DNA of 64,000 nt, taken from Occultella aeris (GTDB lineage: Bacteria > Actinomycetota > Actinomycetes > Actinomycetales > Beutenbergiaceae). The position numbers and the translations under genes are program-made. Shown here in pieces: positions 25,562 through 34,828 of the stretch; position 1 is the stretch's first letter; each line of letters starts with the position of its first letter. The stretch covers positions 58,648-122,647 of the forward strand of contig NZ_CACRYJ010000028.1 in NCBI RefSeq assembly GCF_902703175.1, given 5' to 3'. The notes under the pieces are model-generated. The model was not told the origin of the DNA. It ran no database searches and worked only from the letters and a program-made list of their open reading frames with translations.

Positions 25562-26281
25562 TCAGCGCAGCGTCACCAGCAGGCTGAACCCAGGATCCAC
25601 CGCCCCGGTCCGGAGCACCTCGAAGGAGTCGATCACCAGGTGAGCATGAGGCGCCAGTTCCACCGCGGTACAGGTACCCGGGACCCCGAGGGCAAGGCAT
25701 CCCGCGCCGCGGGCGGACCGCAGGCCCGCGACCGTGTCCTCCAGCGCGACCACGACACCCGCACAGCCGCGGGCCGCGAGGGCGGCCAGGCCCTTGCGGA
25801 ACGGCTCGGGATCGGGCTTGCCGGCCGTCACGTCGTCACCGGTGACGAAGAACGCCGGGCGCGGCAGACGTGCCGCGCCGTAGCGCGCGCGGGCGACGTC
25901 ACGCGGCGCGGAGGTGACCACACCCCAGTGATCCTCGGGCAGCGAGGAGACGAAGGTCCGAACCCCAGGCAGTGCCTCCAGTTCCTGGCCGGGCCGAGAC
26001 TCGATCTCGACCAGGCGCGCCGCCGCCCGCTCCCTGTGGTCCGGGTGGATCCCCGCAGCGACGACGACGGCCTGGGCGGTCAAGCCGTGCAGCGTCGCCG
26101 GCAGCCGCGGCACCCCGAACTCGTCGGCCACCATCCGCCAGGAGGCCTCCACAGCCGGGACCGAGTCCACCAGCGTGCCGTCCATGTCGAACAGCGCACC
26201 AGCCACGGCGATCTCCCGACCCGCACGCAGGTCCGTAGCCAGCGCGTCGAGCTCATCCTCGGTCACGACCGGCCCGCTCAT
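25562..26281 (-). CDS. HAD-superfamily sugar/glycerol phosphatase
   Basis: A 239-residue HAD hydrolase with DMDGTLVDS at 32-40 (nucleophile Asp32 and acid Asp34), the motif II Ser/Thr in VVTSAPRD and motif III Lys followed by the PEPFRKGL segment (GKPDPEPFRKGL). The cap is of the β-phosphoglucomutase/2-deoxyglucose-6-phosphatase type. It converges on the glycerophosphodiesterase, the two stops meeting in TGATCA. It could dephosphorylate glycerol-3-phosphate released by that enzyme, but a sugar phosphate is equally possible. Confidence 0.85.
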   Translation of the reverse strand: MSGPVVTEDELDALATDLRAGREIAVAGALFDMDGTLVDSVPAVEASWRMVADEFGVPRLPATLHGLTAQAVVVAAGIHPDHRERAAARLVEIESRPGQELEALPGVRTFVSSLPEDHWGVVTSAPRDVARARYGAARLPRPAFFVTGDDVTAGKPDPEPFRKGLAALAARGCAGVVVALEDTVAGLRSARGAGCLALGVPGTCTAVELAPHAHLVIDSFEVLRTGAVDPGFSLLVTLR

Positions 26282-26412
26282 GCCACCACCACCCGCTCAT
26301 GCCGGGAGGTGCGTCGCGAGGGTCGGTCGGCGGAGCAGTGCATGGCGTTGGATCTCCCTGGGTCGGGTCGAGGCGGATCGCCCGAGCCTAGATGGGTTGC
26401 TCAGCCGTGCCC

Positions 26413-26418
26413 TACGGT
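26413..26418 (+). promoter_or_regulatory. -10 element of a leaderless transcript (SorC gene)
   Basis: TACGGT is followed by exactly six bases and then the ATG at 26425, with no ribosome site between. This is the usual arrangement of a leaderless actinobacterial mRNA. Confidence 0.5.
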
Positions 26419-26424
26419 GCACTT

Positions 26425-27360
26425 ATGAGCAGGGAACTGACGATCGACCAGCAGGTCCTGCACGTCTACGTCGCCATGCAGAACCTCGCGCATGGACGAT
26501 CGGTGAACGACATCGCCGCCGACATCGGCAAGTCGCGGTTCGCGACCGCACGTATGGTCAAGCGCGCCCGCGCCCTCGGTCTGATCGAGGTGCGCCCCAC
26601 GGTGTCCGCACCTGTGGACGTCGGGCTGTCGGCGCAACTGACCCAACGCTACGGTCTGCGCGCGGCGCTGGTGGTGGCCACGCACTCCTCCGACGTCGTC
26701 GAGGCCCGGGACGCGATCGCACGGATCGCGGCCCGCTTCATCGTCGACAACGTCGCGGAGGACGACATCCTCGGCTTCGCGCCGGGTCGGACCCTGGTGC
26801 TCGCGTCCCGCCTGATCGAGCACCTCCCATCTGCCGACGTCGTCCAGCTGACCGGGGTCGGTGCGCCGCGCCTGGAGGACGGGATCGAGGTCATCTCCAA
26901 CATCGGCCGCCTCACCGGTGGTGCGACCCACCCGCTGTATGCGCCGGCGGTCCTGATGAAGGACCCGGAAGCCACGCTGTTGCTCAAACACCCGTCGATC
27001 CAGCGGACGATGCGCCGGTTCGACCACATGCAGAAGGCGTTCCTGACCGTCGGCGGCTGGCCGGAGGCCTCCTGGATGGCACGTCAGCTGCTCGACCTGG
27101 GTGAGCGCGAGGAGTACGAGGACAAGGGCGTCGTCGCCGAGATCGGGACGATGCTGCTGGATGCCGATGGCAACGCGGTGGGCGGCCTGGAGGAACGAAT
27201 CGTCGGGATCTCCGAGGAGCAGCTCCGCAACGTGGAGATGCGCGTGGCGATCGGTGGCGGTCCCGGCAAGGAACATGCGGTGCTCGCGACCCTACGGGCC
27301 GGCGTGGTGAACCACGTGATCACCGATATCCGCTGCGCCAGAGCCGCTCTCGCCGCCTGA
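26425..27360 (+). CDS. SorC/DeoR-type sugar-phosphate-responsive regulator
   Basis: A 311-residue regulator. The N-terminal HTH (about 20-52) reads GRSVNDIAADIGKSRFATARMVKRARALGLIEV. The remaining 255 residues form the SorC effector domain, related to sugar-phosphate isomerases, with DILGFAPGRTLVLASRLIEHL, VQLTGVGAP and GGPGKEHAVLATLRAGVVNHVITD near the end. The ATG at 26425 fits a leaderless promoter. It diverges from the HAD phosphatase gene and is the likely local regulator of the uptake/phosphodiesterase operon. Confidence 0.9.
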   Translation: MSRELTIDQQVLHVYVAMQNLAHGRSVNDIAADIGKSRFATARMVKRARALGLIEVRPTVSAPVDVGLSAQLTQRYGLRAALVVATHSSDVVEARDAIARIAARFIVDNVAEDDILGFAPGRTLVLASRLIEHLPSADVVQLTGVGAPRLEDGIEVISNIGRLTGGATHPLYAPAVLMKDPEATLLLKHPSIQRTMRRFDHMQKAFLTVGGWPEASWMARQLLDLGEREEYEDKGVVAEIGTMLLDADGNAVGGLEERIVGISEEQLRNVEMRVAIGGGPGKEHAVLATLRAGVVNHVITDIRCARAALAA

Positions 27361-27390
27361 GGAGACCCGTCGTGGGCTGGTCGGAGCCTG

Positions 27391-28398
27391 TCAGAGCGGG
27401 GCGACGTCCATGGCCGTGCTCCGCCCCGGCGCGCGACCCTGCCCGGCGTTCTTCAGGTCGGCTCGTAGTTCCCGGGGCAGCGAGAAGATCAGGTCCTCGG
27501 TGGCCGTGCGCACCTCCTGCACCTCGCCGAAGCCCCACTCGCCGAGCCGGGCGATGACGTCGCGGACCAGGACCTCCGGGACCGACGCCCCGGAACTCAG
27601 GCCCACCGTGCCGGCACCGTCGAACCAGGCCGGGTCCAACTCCGCGGCGGTGTCGACGCGGCGCGCGGCGCGGGCACCGGACTCGAGGGCCACCTCCACC
27701 AGGCGCACAGAGTTCGAGGAGTTCGCGGAGCCCACGACGACGAACACGTCCGCGTCGGGGGCGATCTTCTTCACGGCGACCTGGCGGTTCTGGGTGGCGT
27801 AGCAGATGTCGTCGCTCGGCGGGTCCGCGAGCTTGGGGAACCGCTCGCGCAGGCGCCGGACCGTCTCCATCGTCTCGTCGACGGACAGCGTGGTCTGGGA
27901 CAGCCAGACCAGCTTCTCCGGGTTCCGCACGGTGACCTCGTCCACGGCGTCCGGGCCGGTCACGAGGTGGACGTGATCGGGCGCCTCCCCCGCCGTGCCC
28001 TCGACCTCCTCGTGACCCTCGTGTCCGATCAGCAGGATCTCGATGTCGCGGCTCGCGAAGCGCACGGCCTCCTTGTGCACCTTGGTCACCAGGGGGCAGG
28101 TGGCGTCGATCGTGACCAGGTGGCGCTGCGCCGCCTCGGCGTGCACGGCCGGCGAGACACCGTGGGCGGAGAAGATGACCCGCTCCCCAGGAGGCACCTC
28201 GTCGGTCTCGGAGACGAACACGGCGCCGCGGGCACTGAGGCTCTCGACGACGAACCTGTTGTGCACGATCTCCTTGCGCACGTACACCGGAGCCCCGTAG
28301 TGCTCGAGCGCCCGCTCGACCGCCTCGACGGCCCGGTCCACACCTGCGCAGTAGCCCCGCGGGGCGGCGAGCAGGATGCGTCCGGGAGAGGAGGTCAC
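27391..28398 (-). CDS. ispH: 4-hydroxy-3-methylbut-2-enyl diphosphate reductase
   Basis: A 335-residue IspH (LytB), the last enzyme of the MEP isoprenoid pathway, which makes IPP and DMAPP. The three cluster-ligand cysteines are in [10 protein letters not shown] (about 18), DATCPLVTK (about 101) and ICYATQNRQ (about 200). The other markers [17 protein letters not shown] and GSANSSNS are present. The gene starts at the GTG at 28398, with a TAGACT box 7 bases upstream, so it may be leaderless. It is divergent from xseA. Confidence 0.97.
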   Translation of the reverse strand: MTSSPGRILLAAPRGYCAGVDRAVEAVERALEHYGAPVYVRKEIVHNRFVVESLSARGAVFVSETDEVPPGERVIFSAHGVSPAVHAEAAQRHLVTIDATCPLVTKVHKEAVRFASRDIEILLIGHEGHEEVEGTAGEAPDHVHLVTGPDAVDEVTVRNPEKLVWLSQTTLSVDETMETVRRLRERFPKLADPPSDDICYATQNRQVAVKKIAPDADVFVVVGSANSSNSVRLVEVALESGARAARRVDTAAELDPAWFDGAGTVGLSSGASVPEVLVRDVIARLGEWGFGEVQEVRTATEDLIFSLPRELRADLKNAGQGRAPGRSTAMDVAPL

Positions 28399-28405
28399 CT
28401 GAGGG

Positions 28406-28411
28406 AGTCTA
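28406..28411 (-). promoter_or_regulatory. -10 element of a possible leaderless ispH transcript
   Basis: On the minus strand TAGACT is followed by seven bases and the GTG start of ispH. There is no ribosome site in between. Confidence 0.4.
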
Positions 28412-28510
28412 CGTTCTGGGCCCCCGGCGGCGGCCGGGCCCGGTCGAGTCGATGCGGGCCGCACCCACCCGGGTGACGCCGATGTCCCCGCCGTAAGGCA
28501 CCCTAGGAGC

Positions 28511-29791
28511 ATGAGCAGTCCCCCGAACGGCCCCGGCGGGTTTCCCGCCAAGGCGCTGGACACCACCGCGGAACAGCCCTGGCCGGTGCGGCTGCTCGCC
28601 GCGAAGATCGCCGACTACGTGGACAAGATGGCCCCGGTCTGGGTCGAGGGCCAACTCGTCCAGGTGAACAGCCACAACGCCTCGGCCAGTGCCTATCTGA
28701 CCCTGCGGGACACCGACGTGGACATGTCGCTGTCCGTGACCATGCTGAAGCGGCTCCTCGGGGCCCGCGGGGAGGCCATCAGCGAGGGCGCCCACGTGGT
28801 GGTGCACGCCAAGCCGAGCTTCTGGACCAAGCGCGGCACGCTCAGCCTGCGGGCGAGCGACATCCGCGCCCTCGGACTCGGCGAGCTGCTGGCCCGGATC
28901 GAACACCTCAAGAGGGTCCTGGCCGCCGAGGGTCTCTTCGACACCGAGCGCAAGCGGCCGCTGCCGTTCCTGCCGGGGAGGATCGGGCTGATCTGCGGAG
29001 CGGACGCGAAGGCGAAGCACGACGTGCTCGTGAACGCCCGGGCCCGCTGGCCCCAGGTGCACTTCGAGATCCGCGAGGTCGCCGTCCAGGGCCCGCACTG
29101 CGTGCCGGAGGTGAGCCGAGCGATCGCCGACCTGGACTCCGACCCCGACGTCGAGATCATCGTGATCGCCCGCGGCGGTGGCTCCGTCGAGGACCTCCTG
29201 CCGTTCTCCAACGAGGCCCTGGTCCGCGCCGCCGCGAAGTGCACCACCCCGTTGGTCTCGGCGATCGGTCACGAGACCGATGCGCCGCTGCTGGACCTCG
29301 TCGCCGACTACCGCGCCTCGACCCCCACCGATGCCGCCAAGCGGATCGTGCCGGACGTCGGCCAGGAACTGGCCCGGATCGCCCAGGCCCGGGACCGGAT
29401 GGCGAACGCGCTGAACCGGCGCCTGCGCACCGAGGGCGAGCGCCTGACCCTGCTCCGCAACCGCCCGGTGCTGGCCGACCCCGCCTCGATCGTGACGCCC
29501 CGACTGCGCGCGCTGGAACAGACCCGCACGGCCGGGCGGGCCGCCATCGCGCGCCGCCTCGGCAGCGCCGATGCGGACCTGGCGAACCTCCGGACGGCGC
29601 TACGCACCCTCTCCCCACAGGCGACCCTGGAGCGCGGCTACGCCGTGCTGCGCACCGACGACGGCGTGGTGGTGCGTTCTCCCGACGACGTCACCGTCGG
29701 GCAGGACCTCTCCGCGCTGGTCGCAGCCGGGCGGCTGGGGGTCACGGTGCGGACCGCCGACACACGCACCGGCGAAGAGGTGATTGGATGA
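28511..29791 (+). CDS. xseA: Exodeoxyribonuclease VII large subunit
   Basis: A 426-residue XseA. Residues about 22-115 form the OB-fold ([25 protein letters not shown]). The catalytic region includes [41 protein letters not shown] and [28 protein letters not shown] helical coiled-coil region and the ending LERGYAVLR follow. Exonuclease VII degrades single-stranded DNA from both ends and functions with XseB. Its stop overlaps the xseB start (ATGA). A TAGGAG stretch lies right before the ATG. Confidence 0.97.
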   Translation: MSSPPNGPGGFPAKALDTTAEQPWPVRLLAAKIADYVDKMAPVWVEGQLVQVNSHNASASAYLTLRDTDVDMSLSVTMLKRLLGARGEAISEGAHVVVHAKPSFWTKRGTLSLRASDIRALGLGELLARIEHLKRVLAAEGLFDTERKRPLPFLPGRIGLICGADAKAKHDVLVNARARWPQVHFEIREVAVQGPHCVPEVSRAIADLDSDPDVEIIVIARGGGSVEDLLPFSNEALVRAAAKCTTPLVSAIGHETDAPLLDLVADYRASTPTDAAKRIVPDVGQELARIAQARDRMANALNRRLRTEGERLTLLRNRPVLADPASIVTPRLRALEQTRTAGRAAIARRLGSADADLANLRTALRTLSPQATLERGYAVLRTDDGVVVRSPDDVTVGQDLSALVAAGRLGVTVRTADTRTGEEVIG

Positions 29792-30075
29792 ACGCCGTGA
29801 ACAACCCGGACGTTGCCGAACTCAGCTACGAACAAGCACGGGACGAGCTCGTCGAGGTCGTCGGCCGCCTCGAGTCCGGCGCTGCGAACCTCGAGGACTC
29901 CCTCGCCCTCTGGGAGCGCGGGGAGGCCCTGGCCGACCGCTGCCAGCGGTGGCTGGACGCCGCCCGGGACCGGCTCGCCGCCGCCAAGGGCGACGCGACG
30001 GTCTCGCTCGTCGAATCCCCCGCCGACACCGGCGCGGACACCCTCCTGGACGCGGATGAGGAGACCGAGTCATGA
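29788..30075 (+). CDS. xseB: Exodeoxyribonuclease VII small subunit
   Basis: A 95-residue protein with the XseB core [48 protein letters not shown] and an acidic C-terminal tail. The start overlaps the xseA stop (ATGA) and its own stop overlaps the start of the next gene in the same way. Small subunits bind the helical region of XseA. This small gene is well supported by family and position. Confidence 0.95.
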   Translation: MNAVNNPDVAELSYEQARDELVEVVGRLESGAANLEDSLALWERGEALADRCQRWLDAARDRLAAAKGDATVSLVESPADTGADTLLDADEETES

Positions 30076-30995
30076 CGCACGCGCTGGTGATCGGCGAGGC
30101 CCTGGTCGACGTGGTGCACGCGGCCGACGGCTCGGTGAGCGAGCACCCCGGCGGCTCGCCCGCGAACGTCGCGCTCGGCCTGGCCCGGCTCGGCCGCGAC
30201 GCTGAGCTCGCCACCTGGTTCGGTGACGACGCCCACGGCGCCCTGATCCGCGACCACCTCACCGGCAACGGGGTGCGCCTGGTGCCCCGCTCCGACCGCG
30301 CCGAGCGCACCTCGACCGCCGTCGCCACGCTCGATGCCGACGGCGCCGCCAGCTACACGTTCGACCTCGACTGGCGGGTGCCGGAGGTGTTGCTCGACGC
30401 CGACATGGTGGCACTGCACCTCGGCTCCATCGGCGCCACCCTGCAGCCCGGCGGCGCGGCGGTCGCCGAGCTCGCCGCGGCAGCCCGCGAGTTCGCGACC
30501 ATCAGCTACGATCCCAACGCCCGACCCTCGATCATGGGCACCGCCGATCAGGTGCTGCCCACGATCTCCGCACTCGTGGCGGGCGCGGACCTGGTCAAGG
30601 TCTCCGACGAGGACGTGGCCTGGCTCCAGCCGGGCCGCGACGCCGAGGACGTGATCCGCGACTGGGCAGCGTCGGGACCAGCGGTTGTCGTCCTGACCCG
30701 CGGCGGAGAAGGGTCGTTCGCCCTCACCAGCGCAGGGGTCGAGGTCACCGTCACCTCACCCCGCGTGCAGGTGGTGGACACCGTCGGCGCGGGCGACTCC
30801 TACATGGGCGGGCTCATCGACGCGCTCTGGACCGCCGGCCTGCTCGGCGCGGGCCGACGGCAGGCGCTGCACGCCATCGACGCCGACACGCTGCGGGCCG
30901 TGATGGTGCACGCGGCGGCGATCGCGGCGATCACGGTCTCCAGGGCCGGCGCGAACCCACCGAACCGCAACGAACTCGAGGATGGCGCCCGATGA
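30072..30995 (+). CDS. PfkB-family carbohydrate kinase (fructokinase-like)
   Basis: A 307-residue ribokinase-fold kinase. Signature 1 is [15 protein letters not shown] near residue 27. Signature 2 is [12 protein letters not shown] near residue 236, with the catalytic base Asp in GAGD. The length and [12 protein letters not shown] opening are those of fructokinase-type members. It overlaps xseB by 4 bases and its stop overlaps the carbonic anhydrase start, so it is translated from the xse operon. The sugar is not certain; fructose is the commonest substrate in this subgroup. Confidence 0.92.
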   Translation: MTHALVIGEALVDVVHAADGSVSEHPGGSPANVALGLARLGRDAELATWFGDDAHGALIRDHLTGNGVRLVPRSDRAERTSTAVATLDADGAASYTFDLDWRVPEVLLDADMVALHLGSIGATLQPGGAAVAELAAAAREFATISYDPNARPSIMGTADQVLPTISALVAGADLVKVSDEDVAWLQPGRDAEDVIRDWAASGPAVVVLTRGGEGSFALTSAGVEVTVTSPRVQVVDTVGAGDSYMGGLIDALWTAGLLGAGRRQALHAIDADTLRAVMVHAAAIAAITVSRAGANPPNRNELEDGAR

Positions 30996-31651
30996 ACCGA
31001 CGTCCCACCCCGGCTCAGGCCTGGGCCGAACTCATGGCCGGGAACACCCGGTTCGTCGAAGGGCGGATGCAGCACCCGAGCCAGAGTGTCGAGCGGCGCG
31101 CCGAGGTCTCCACCGAGCAGCACCCCTTCGCGGTCCTGTTCGGCTGCTCCGACTCCCGGGTGGCGGCCGAGATCATCTTCGACCGCGGCCTCGGTGACAT
31201 GTTCGTGGTCCGCACGGCCGGGCACGTGGTGGACACCACGGTGCTCGGGTCCATCGAGTACGGGGTGGACATCCTCGGCGCCCCGCTCGTCGTGGTCCTC
31301 GGCCACGACCAGTGCGGCGCGGTCGGTGCGGCCAGCCACGCCCTCGCCACCGGAGAGCTGCCGACCGGCTTCGTGCGCGCGATCGTGGACCGGGTCATCC
31401 CGAGCCTGGTCACGCGCTCCGACCCGTCCTGGTCGATCTCCTCGTTCTTCGGCGACGGCGAACGGACCGTGCGGATCCCGGACGCCGACGAGCTGCGCCG
31501 CGAGCACGTGCGCGCCACGGTCCGGATGCTGCAGGGCTACTCGGCGAGCCTCGCCGAGGGCGTGCGTCAGGGACGGTGCGCGATCGTCGGCGTCGAGTAC
31601 ACCCTGGCCGACGGCCGCGCGTCCGTGGTGGAGACCATCGGCAAGATCTGA
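30992..31651 (+). CDS. Beta-class carbonic anhydrase
   Basis: A 219-residue enzyme. The zinc ligands are Cys52 (GCSDSR), His105 and Cys108 (GHDQCGA), and the Asp54/Arg56 dyad is present. RTAGHVVDTTVLGSIEYGV completes the active site. It interconverts CO2 and bicarbonate in the cytoplasm. The gene overlaps the preceding kinase by 4 bases and is the last of the xseA-xseB operon, followed by a hairpin. Confidence 0.96.
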   Translation: MNRRPTPAQAWAELMAGNTRFVEGRMQHPSQSVERRAEVSTEQHPFAVLFGCSDSRVAAEIIFDRGLGDMFVVRTAGHVVDTTVLGSIEYGVDILGAPLVVVLGHDQCGAVGAASHALATGELPTGFVRAIVDRVIPSLVTRSDPSWSISSFFGDGERTVRIPDADELRREHVRATVRMLQGYSASLAEGVRQGRCAIVGVEYTLADGRASVVETIGKI

Positions 31652-31656
31652 CGCCC

Positions 31657-31676
31657 GACGGCGGCCGGTCGCCGTC
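31657..31676. terminator. Hairpin between carbonic anhydrase and sugC
   Basis: GACGGCG and CGCCGTC form a 7-bp stem with a 6-base loop a few bases after the carbonic anhydrase stop. It lies between convergent genes and may serve both. Confidence 0.5.
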
Positions 31677-31705
31677 CGAACCGGCTCACCTCCGCCCGAC
31701 TCACC

Positions 31706-32974
31706 TCAGGATGCCGTGGCGTCCTCGCGCGCTGCACGCTCCTTCGCCCGCGCGGTCGCACGCTGGCGAGCCTGCGCGGCCTCGGCGTCGATGGCGGCCG
31801 CCTTCTCGTCGTCGCGGGTGAGGCTGTCCTGGCTCTCCGGGTCGAACACATGCACCGACGCCGGGTCGAACCAGAGCGTGGCGGAGTCGCCGTCACGGAT
31901 GGTGCTCAGCGAGTCCAGTGCCACCACGAGCTGGGTCCTCATGCCCTCGCCGTCGAGTTCCCGATCGAGCTCCTCGAGCTGCTGCTGCACCGCGGCGTCG
32001 GTCTCGAACGGCACGTACGCGTACAACTCGGATCCGAGCCACTCGGTGACGTCCACATCGGCATCGAACGTCACCCCGCTGCCGCGCTTGTCCTGCGCCA
32101 CCACGTCGGCGTCCTCGAACGCGTCCGGTCGGATCCCGACGATGACCAGCTCCCGGTCCCCGATGGCCGCACGGAGACGGTCGTCAAGGGGCACCCGCAC
32201 GAACGGCAGCACCAGATCGGTTCCGTCGACGCGGCCGGGCAGGAAGTTCATCGGGGGTGAGCCGATGAACCCGGCCACGAACAGGTTCACGGGCTGGTCG
32301 TACAGGGCACGCGGGCTTGCGACCTGCTGCAGCACGCCCCTCCGGAGCACGGCCACCCTGTCGCCGAGCGTCATGGCCTCGGTCTGGTCGTGCGTGACGT
32401 ACACGGTGGTGGTGGCCAGCCGTCGCTGCAGCCGGGCGATCTCGGTACGCATCTGCCCGCGCAGCTTGGCGTCCAGGTTGGAGAGCGGCTCATCGAAGAG
32501 GAACGCCTGAGCCTGGCGCACGATGGCGCGCCCCATCGCGACCCGCTGGCGCTGGCCGCCGGAGAGGTTGGCCGGCTTGCGGTCGAGGTGCTCGTCCAGC
32601 TCGAGCAGCGCGGAGGCGTTGCGGACCCTGTTGTCGATCTCGGTGTCCGTGTACTGGCCCTTGGTCAGCCGCAGCGGGAACGCGATGTTCTCGTAGACCG
32701 TCAGGTGCGGGTAGAGCGCGTAGTTCTGGAACACCATGGCCAGGTCCCGATTGCGTGGGGCGAGGTCGTTGACCCGCTTCCCGCCGATCTCCAGGTCGCC
32801 GGAGGTGATGTCCTCGAGGCCCACGATCATCCGCAGCAGGGTCGACTTCCCACAACCGGACGGGCCCACCAGGATCACGAACTCTCCGTCCGCGATGTCC
32901 AGGCTCACGTCGTTCACGGCCGGGAACCCGTCGCCGTACTTCTTCACGATGTGGTTCAAGGTGATCGAAGCCAT
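31706..32974 (-). CDS. sugC: ABC importer ATPase, SugC/MsmK/UgpC-type
   Basis: A 422-residue CUT1 ATPase. Walker A is GPSGCGKST (37-45), the signature LSGGQRQR (137-144) and Walker B FLFDEP (158-163), with the H-loop in [10 protein letters not shown]-terminal OB-like regulatory domain (about 240-375) contains [10 protein letters not shown]. The last 40 residues are an unusual Ala/Arg/Glu-rich charged tail. It follows the two permease genes by 37 bases with a GAAGGAGA ribosome site. Besides trehalose uptake, this type of ATPase may serve other CUT1 systems that lack their own, such as the one at 21.5 kb. Confidence 0.93.
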   Translation of the reverse strand: MASITLNHIVKKYGDGFPAVNDVSLDIADGEFVILVGPSGCGKSTLLRMIVGLEDITSGDLEIGGKRVNDLAPRNRDLAMVFQNYALYPHLTVYENIAFPLRLTKGQYTDTEIDNRVRNASALLELDEHLDRKPANLSGGQRQRVAMGRAIVRQAQAFLFDEPLSNLDAKLRGQMRTEIARLQRRLATTTVYVTHDQTEAMTLGDRVAVLRRGVLQQVASPRALYDQPVNLFVAGFIGSPPMNFLPGRVDGTDLVLPFVRVPLDDRLRAAIGDRELVIVGIRPDAFEDADVVAQDKRGSGVTFDADVDVTEWLGSELYAYVPFETDAAVQQQLEELDRELDGEGMRTQLVVALDSLSTIRDGDSATLWFDPASVHVFDPESQDSLTRDDEKAAAIDAEAAQARQRATARAKERAAREDATAS

Positions 32975-33011
32975 CTCCGATGTCTCCTTCTACTCGTTCG
33001 CGTCAGGGCGG

Positions 33012-33857
33012 TCAGCCCTTGACGGCTCCCTGGGTCAGTCCGGCCACGATCTGTCGTTGGAACAGCAACACCAGCACGATCACCGGAATGGTGACCACCA
33101 CCGCGGCCGCCGAGATGGCACCCGTGGGATCCTCGAAGTAGGACTCCCCGGTGAAGAACGCCAGTGCGGCGGGTACCGGTCGAGCGGCGCTGGTGGACGT
33201 CAGCGAGATCCCGTAGACGAAGTCGTTCCACGCGATGAAGAACGCGATCAGAGCCGTGGTGAACACGCCGGGCGCGGCCAGCGGGACGATCGCCTTACGG
33301 AACGCCTGCATCGGGGTGGCTCCGTCGACCTGCGCAGCCTGCTCCAGCTCCCACGGGATCTGCCGGAAGAAGGCCGCCAGCGTCCACATCGAGATGGGCA
33401 GCGTCAGCGACAGGTACGGGATGATCAGCCCGGCCCAGGTGTCGTACAGCCCGATCGAGCGCCAGATGTTGAACAGCGGCGTCACGATCGAGATCACCGG
33501 GAAGATCGACACCCCGAGCGCGGTGGTCAGCACGAGCCGCTTTCCGGGGAAGTCCAGCCGGGCGATCGCATACGCCGCCACGGTGGCCAGTACCACCGCG
33601 ATCAGCGTCGCGATCAGCGAGATGCCGATGGAGTTGCGCAGGGCCGGCAGGAACAGGTCGCGGGCGGAGCCGTCCGGACTGAGGATCTGCGAGTAGTTCT
33701 CCCACGTCCAGGTGGTCGGCAGGAACCTGCCGGAGGTGAGGTCGCCCGGCAGCTTGAACGACGTCGCCAGGATCGAGAACACCGGGAACAGCGCATAGAC
33801 GAGTACCAGCACCGTGATGACGGCCCACCACATCTTCTGGCGTCCGGTGAGAGCCAT
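33012..33857 (-). CDS. sugB: Trehalose-type ABC permease, SugB-like
   Basis: A 281-residue membrane protein with six hydrophobic segments and the EAA loop EQAAQVDGATPMQAFRKAIVPLAAPG at about 190. The WNDFVYGISLT segment is MalG/SugB-like. GAGGAGG precedes the ATG at 33857, which overlaps the stop of the upstream permease (ATGA). It forms the channel with SugA. Confidence 0.9.
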   Translation of the reverse strand: MALTGRQKMWWAVITVLVLVYALFPVFSILATSFKLPGDLTSGRFLPTTWTWENYSQILSPDGSARDLFLPALRNSIGISLIATLIAVVLATVAAYAIARLDFPGKRLVLTTALGVSIFPVISIVTPLFNIWRSIGLYDTWAGLIIPYLSLTLPISMWTLAAFFRQIPWELEQAAQVDGATPMQAFRKAIVPLAAPGVFTTALIAFFIAWNDFVYGISLTSTSAARPVPAALAFFTGESYFEDPTGAISAAAVVVTIPVIVLVLLFQRQIVAGLTQGAVKG

Positions 33858-34828
33858 CACTTGCCTCCTCGCGCACTCGAGAGGTCCACTTTGAACAGCT
33901 TGATCGCCACGAAGCAGATGGCGACCACGGACAGGAACAGCAGCACCGAGACGGCGGAGCCGAGTCCGATCTCGAGGCGCCCGATGGACGTTCGATAGGC
34001 GAGCAGGGAGAGCACGGTGGTGCCGTTCGCGCCGTTCGTCATGACGAACACGTTGTCGAAGATGCGGAACGCGTCCAGTGCCCGGAACAGCACGGCCACC
34101 ATGATCGCGGCCTTCATGTTCGGCACGATCACGCGCTTGAACACCTGCCAACTGGTGGCCCCGTCCACCTTCGCTGCCTCCTCCAGCTCCCCCGGGACCT
34201 GCGCGAGGCCGGCGAGGAGCAGCAGCGAGATGAACGGGGTCGTCTTCCAGATCTCCGATGCCATGATCACGAACAGGCTCGTCCCCTGGGACGCGAACCA
34301 GTTCAGGTCCTCGCTGACCCCCGGAACCCAGTCGAACCAGGAGTTCACGTAGCCGGAGCTGATGTCGAAGGCGTAGAACCACGCGAACGCCGAGACCACC
34401 GTGATGATGCCGTAGGGCACCAGGATCGCCGTGCGCAGTGCGCCGCGCAGGTTCTGGATGGCCCGGTGCATGACCAGCGCGAGGGCGAAGCCGATGACCA
34501 GTTCGACCATGACGGTCACCACCGTGATGAACAGCGTCACCCCCATCGCGGACCAGAACACCGGGTCGGTGAGCACGACCGCGTAGTTGTTGAACCCGAC
34601 GAACTCGTTGGCGTCGGGGGCGGTCAGCCGGATCCGGGACAGGGAGTCGATGAACGCCTGCACGATGGGGTAGAGCGTCACGGCGACCATGACGATGAAC
34701 GCCGGCGCCGCGAGCATCAGACCGAGCCGGGCCTCGGATCGGGCCCGGTCGCTCGCGCGCGGCTTCCGGCGCGAGGCGCGCACCTTGACGTCGGGACCGG
34801 TCGCAGGCCCGCTCGCACTGTGACTCAC
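33857..34828 (-). CDS. sugA: Trehalose-type ABC permease, SugA-like
   Basis: A 323-residue membrane protein with a basic N-terminus (1-35) and six membrane segments. The coupling loop is EEAAKVDGATSWQVFKRVIVPNMKAA, near residue 215. The GTG start at 34828 overlaps the stop of the binding-protein gene (GTGA) and its stop overlaps the next permease start. It pairs with SugB to form the importer channel. Confidence 0.9.
   Translation of the reverse strand: MSHSASGPATGPDVKVRASRRKPRASDRARSEARLGLMLAAPAFIVMVAVTLYPIVQAFIDSLSRIRLTAPDANEFVGFNNYAVVLTDPVFWSAMGVTLFITVVTVMVELVIGFALALVMHRAIQNLRGALRTAILVPYGIITVVSAFAWFYAFDISSGYVNSWFDWVPGVSEDLNWFASQGTSLFVIMASEIWKTTPFISLLLLAGLAQVPGELEEAAKVDGATSWQVFKRVIVPNMKAAIMVAVLFRALDAFRIFDNVFVMTNGANGTTVLSLLAYRTSIGRLEIGLGSAVSVLLFLSVVAICFVAIKLFKVDLSSARGGK

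Noticed and set aside
25556..25566. TGATCA palindrome at the abutting stops of the GDPD and HAD genes as a regulatory site
   Set aside because: It arises because both stop codons are TGA on opposite strands; six bases carry no further signal.
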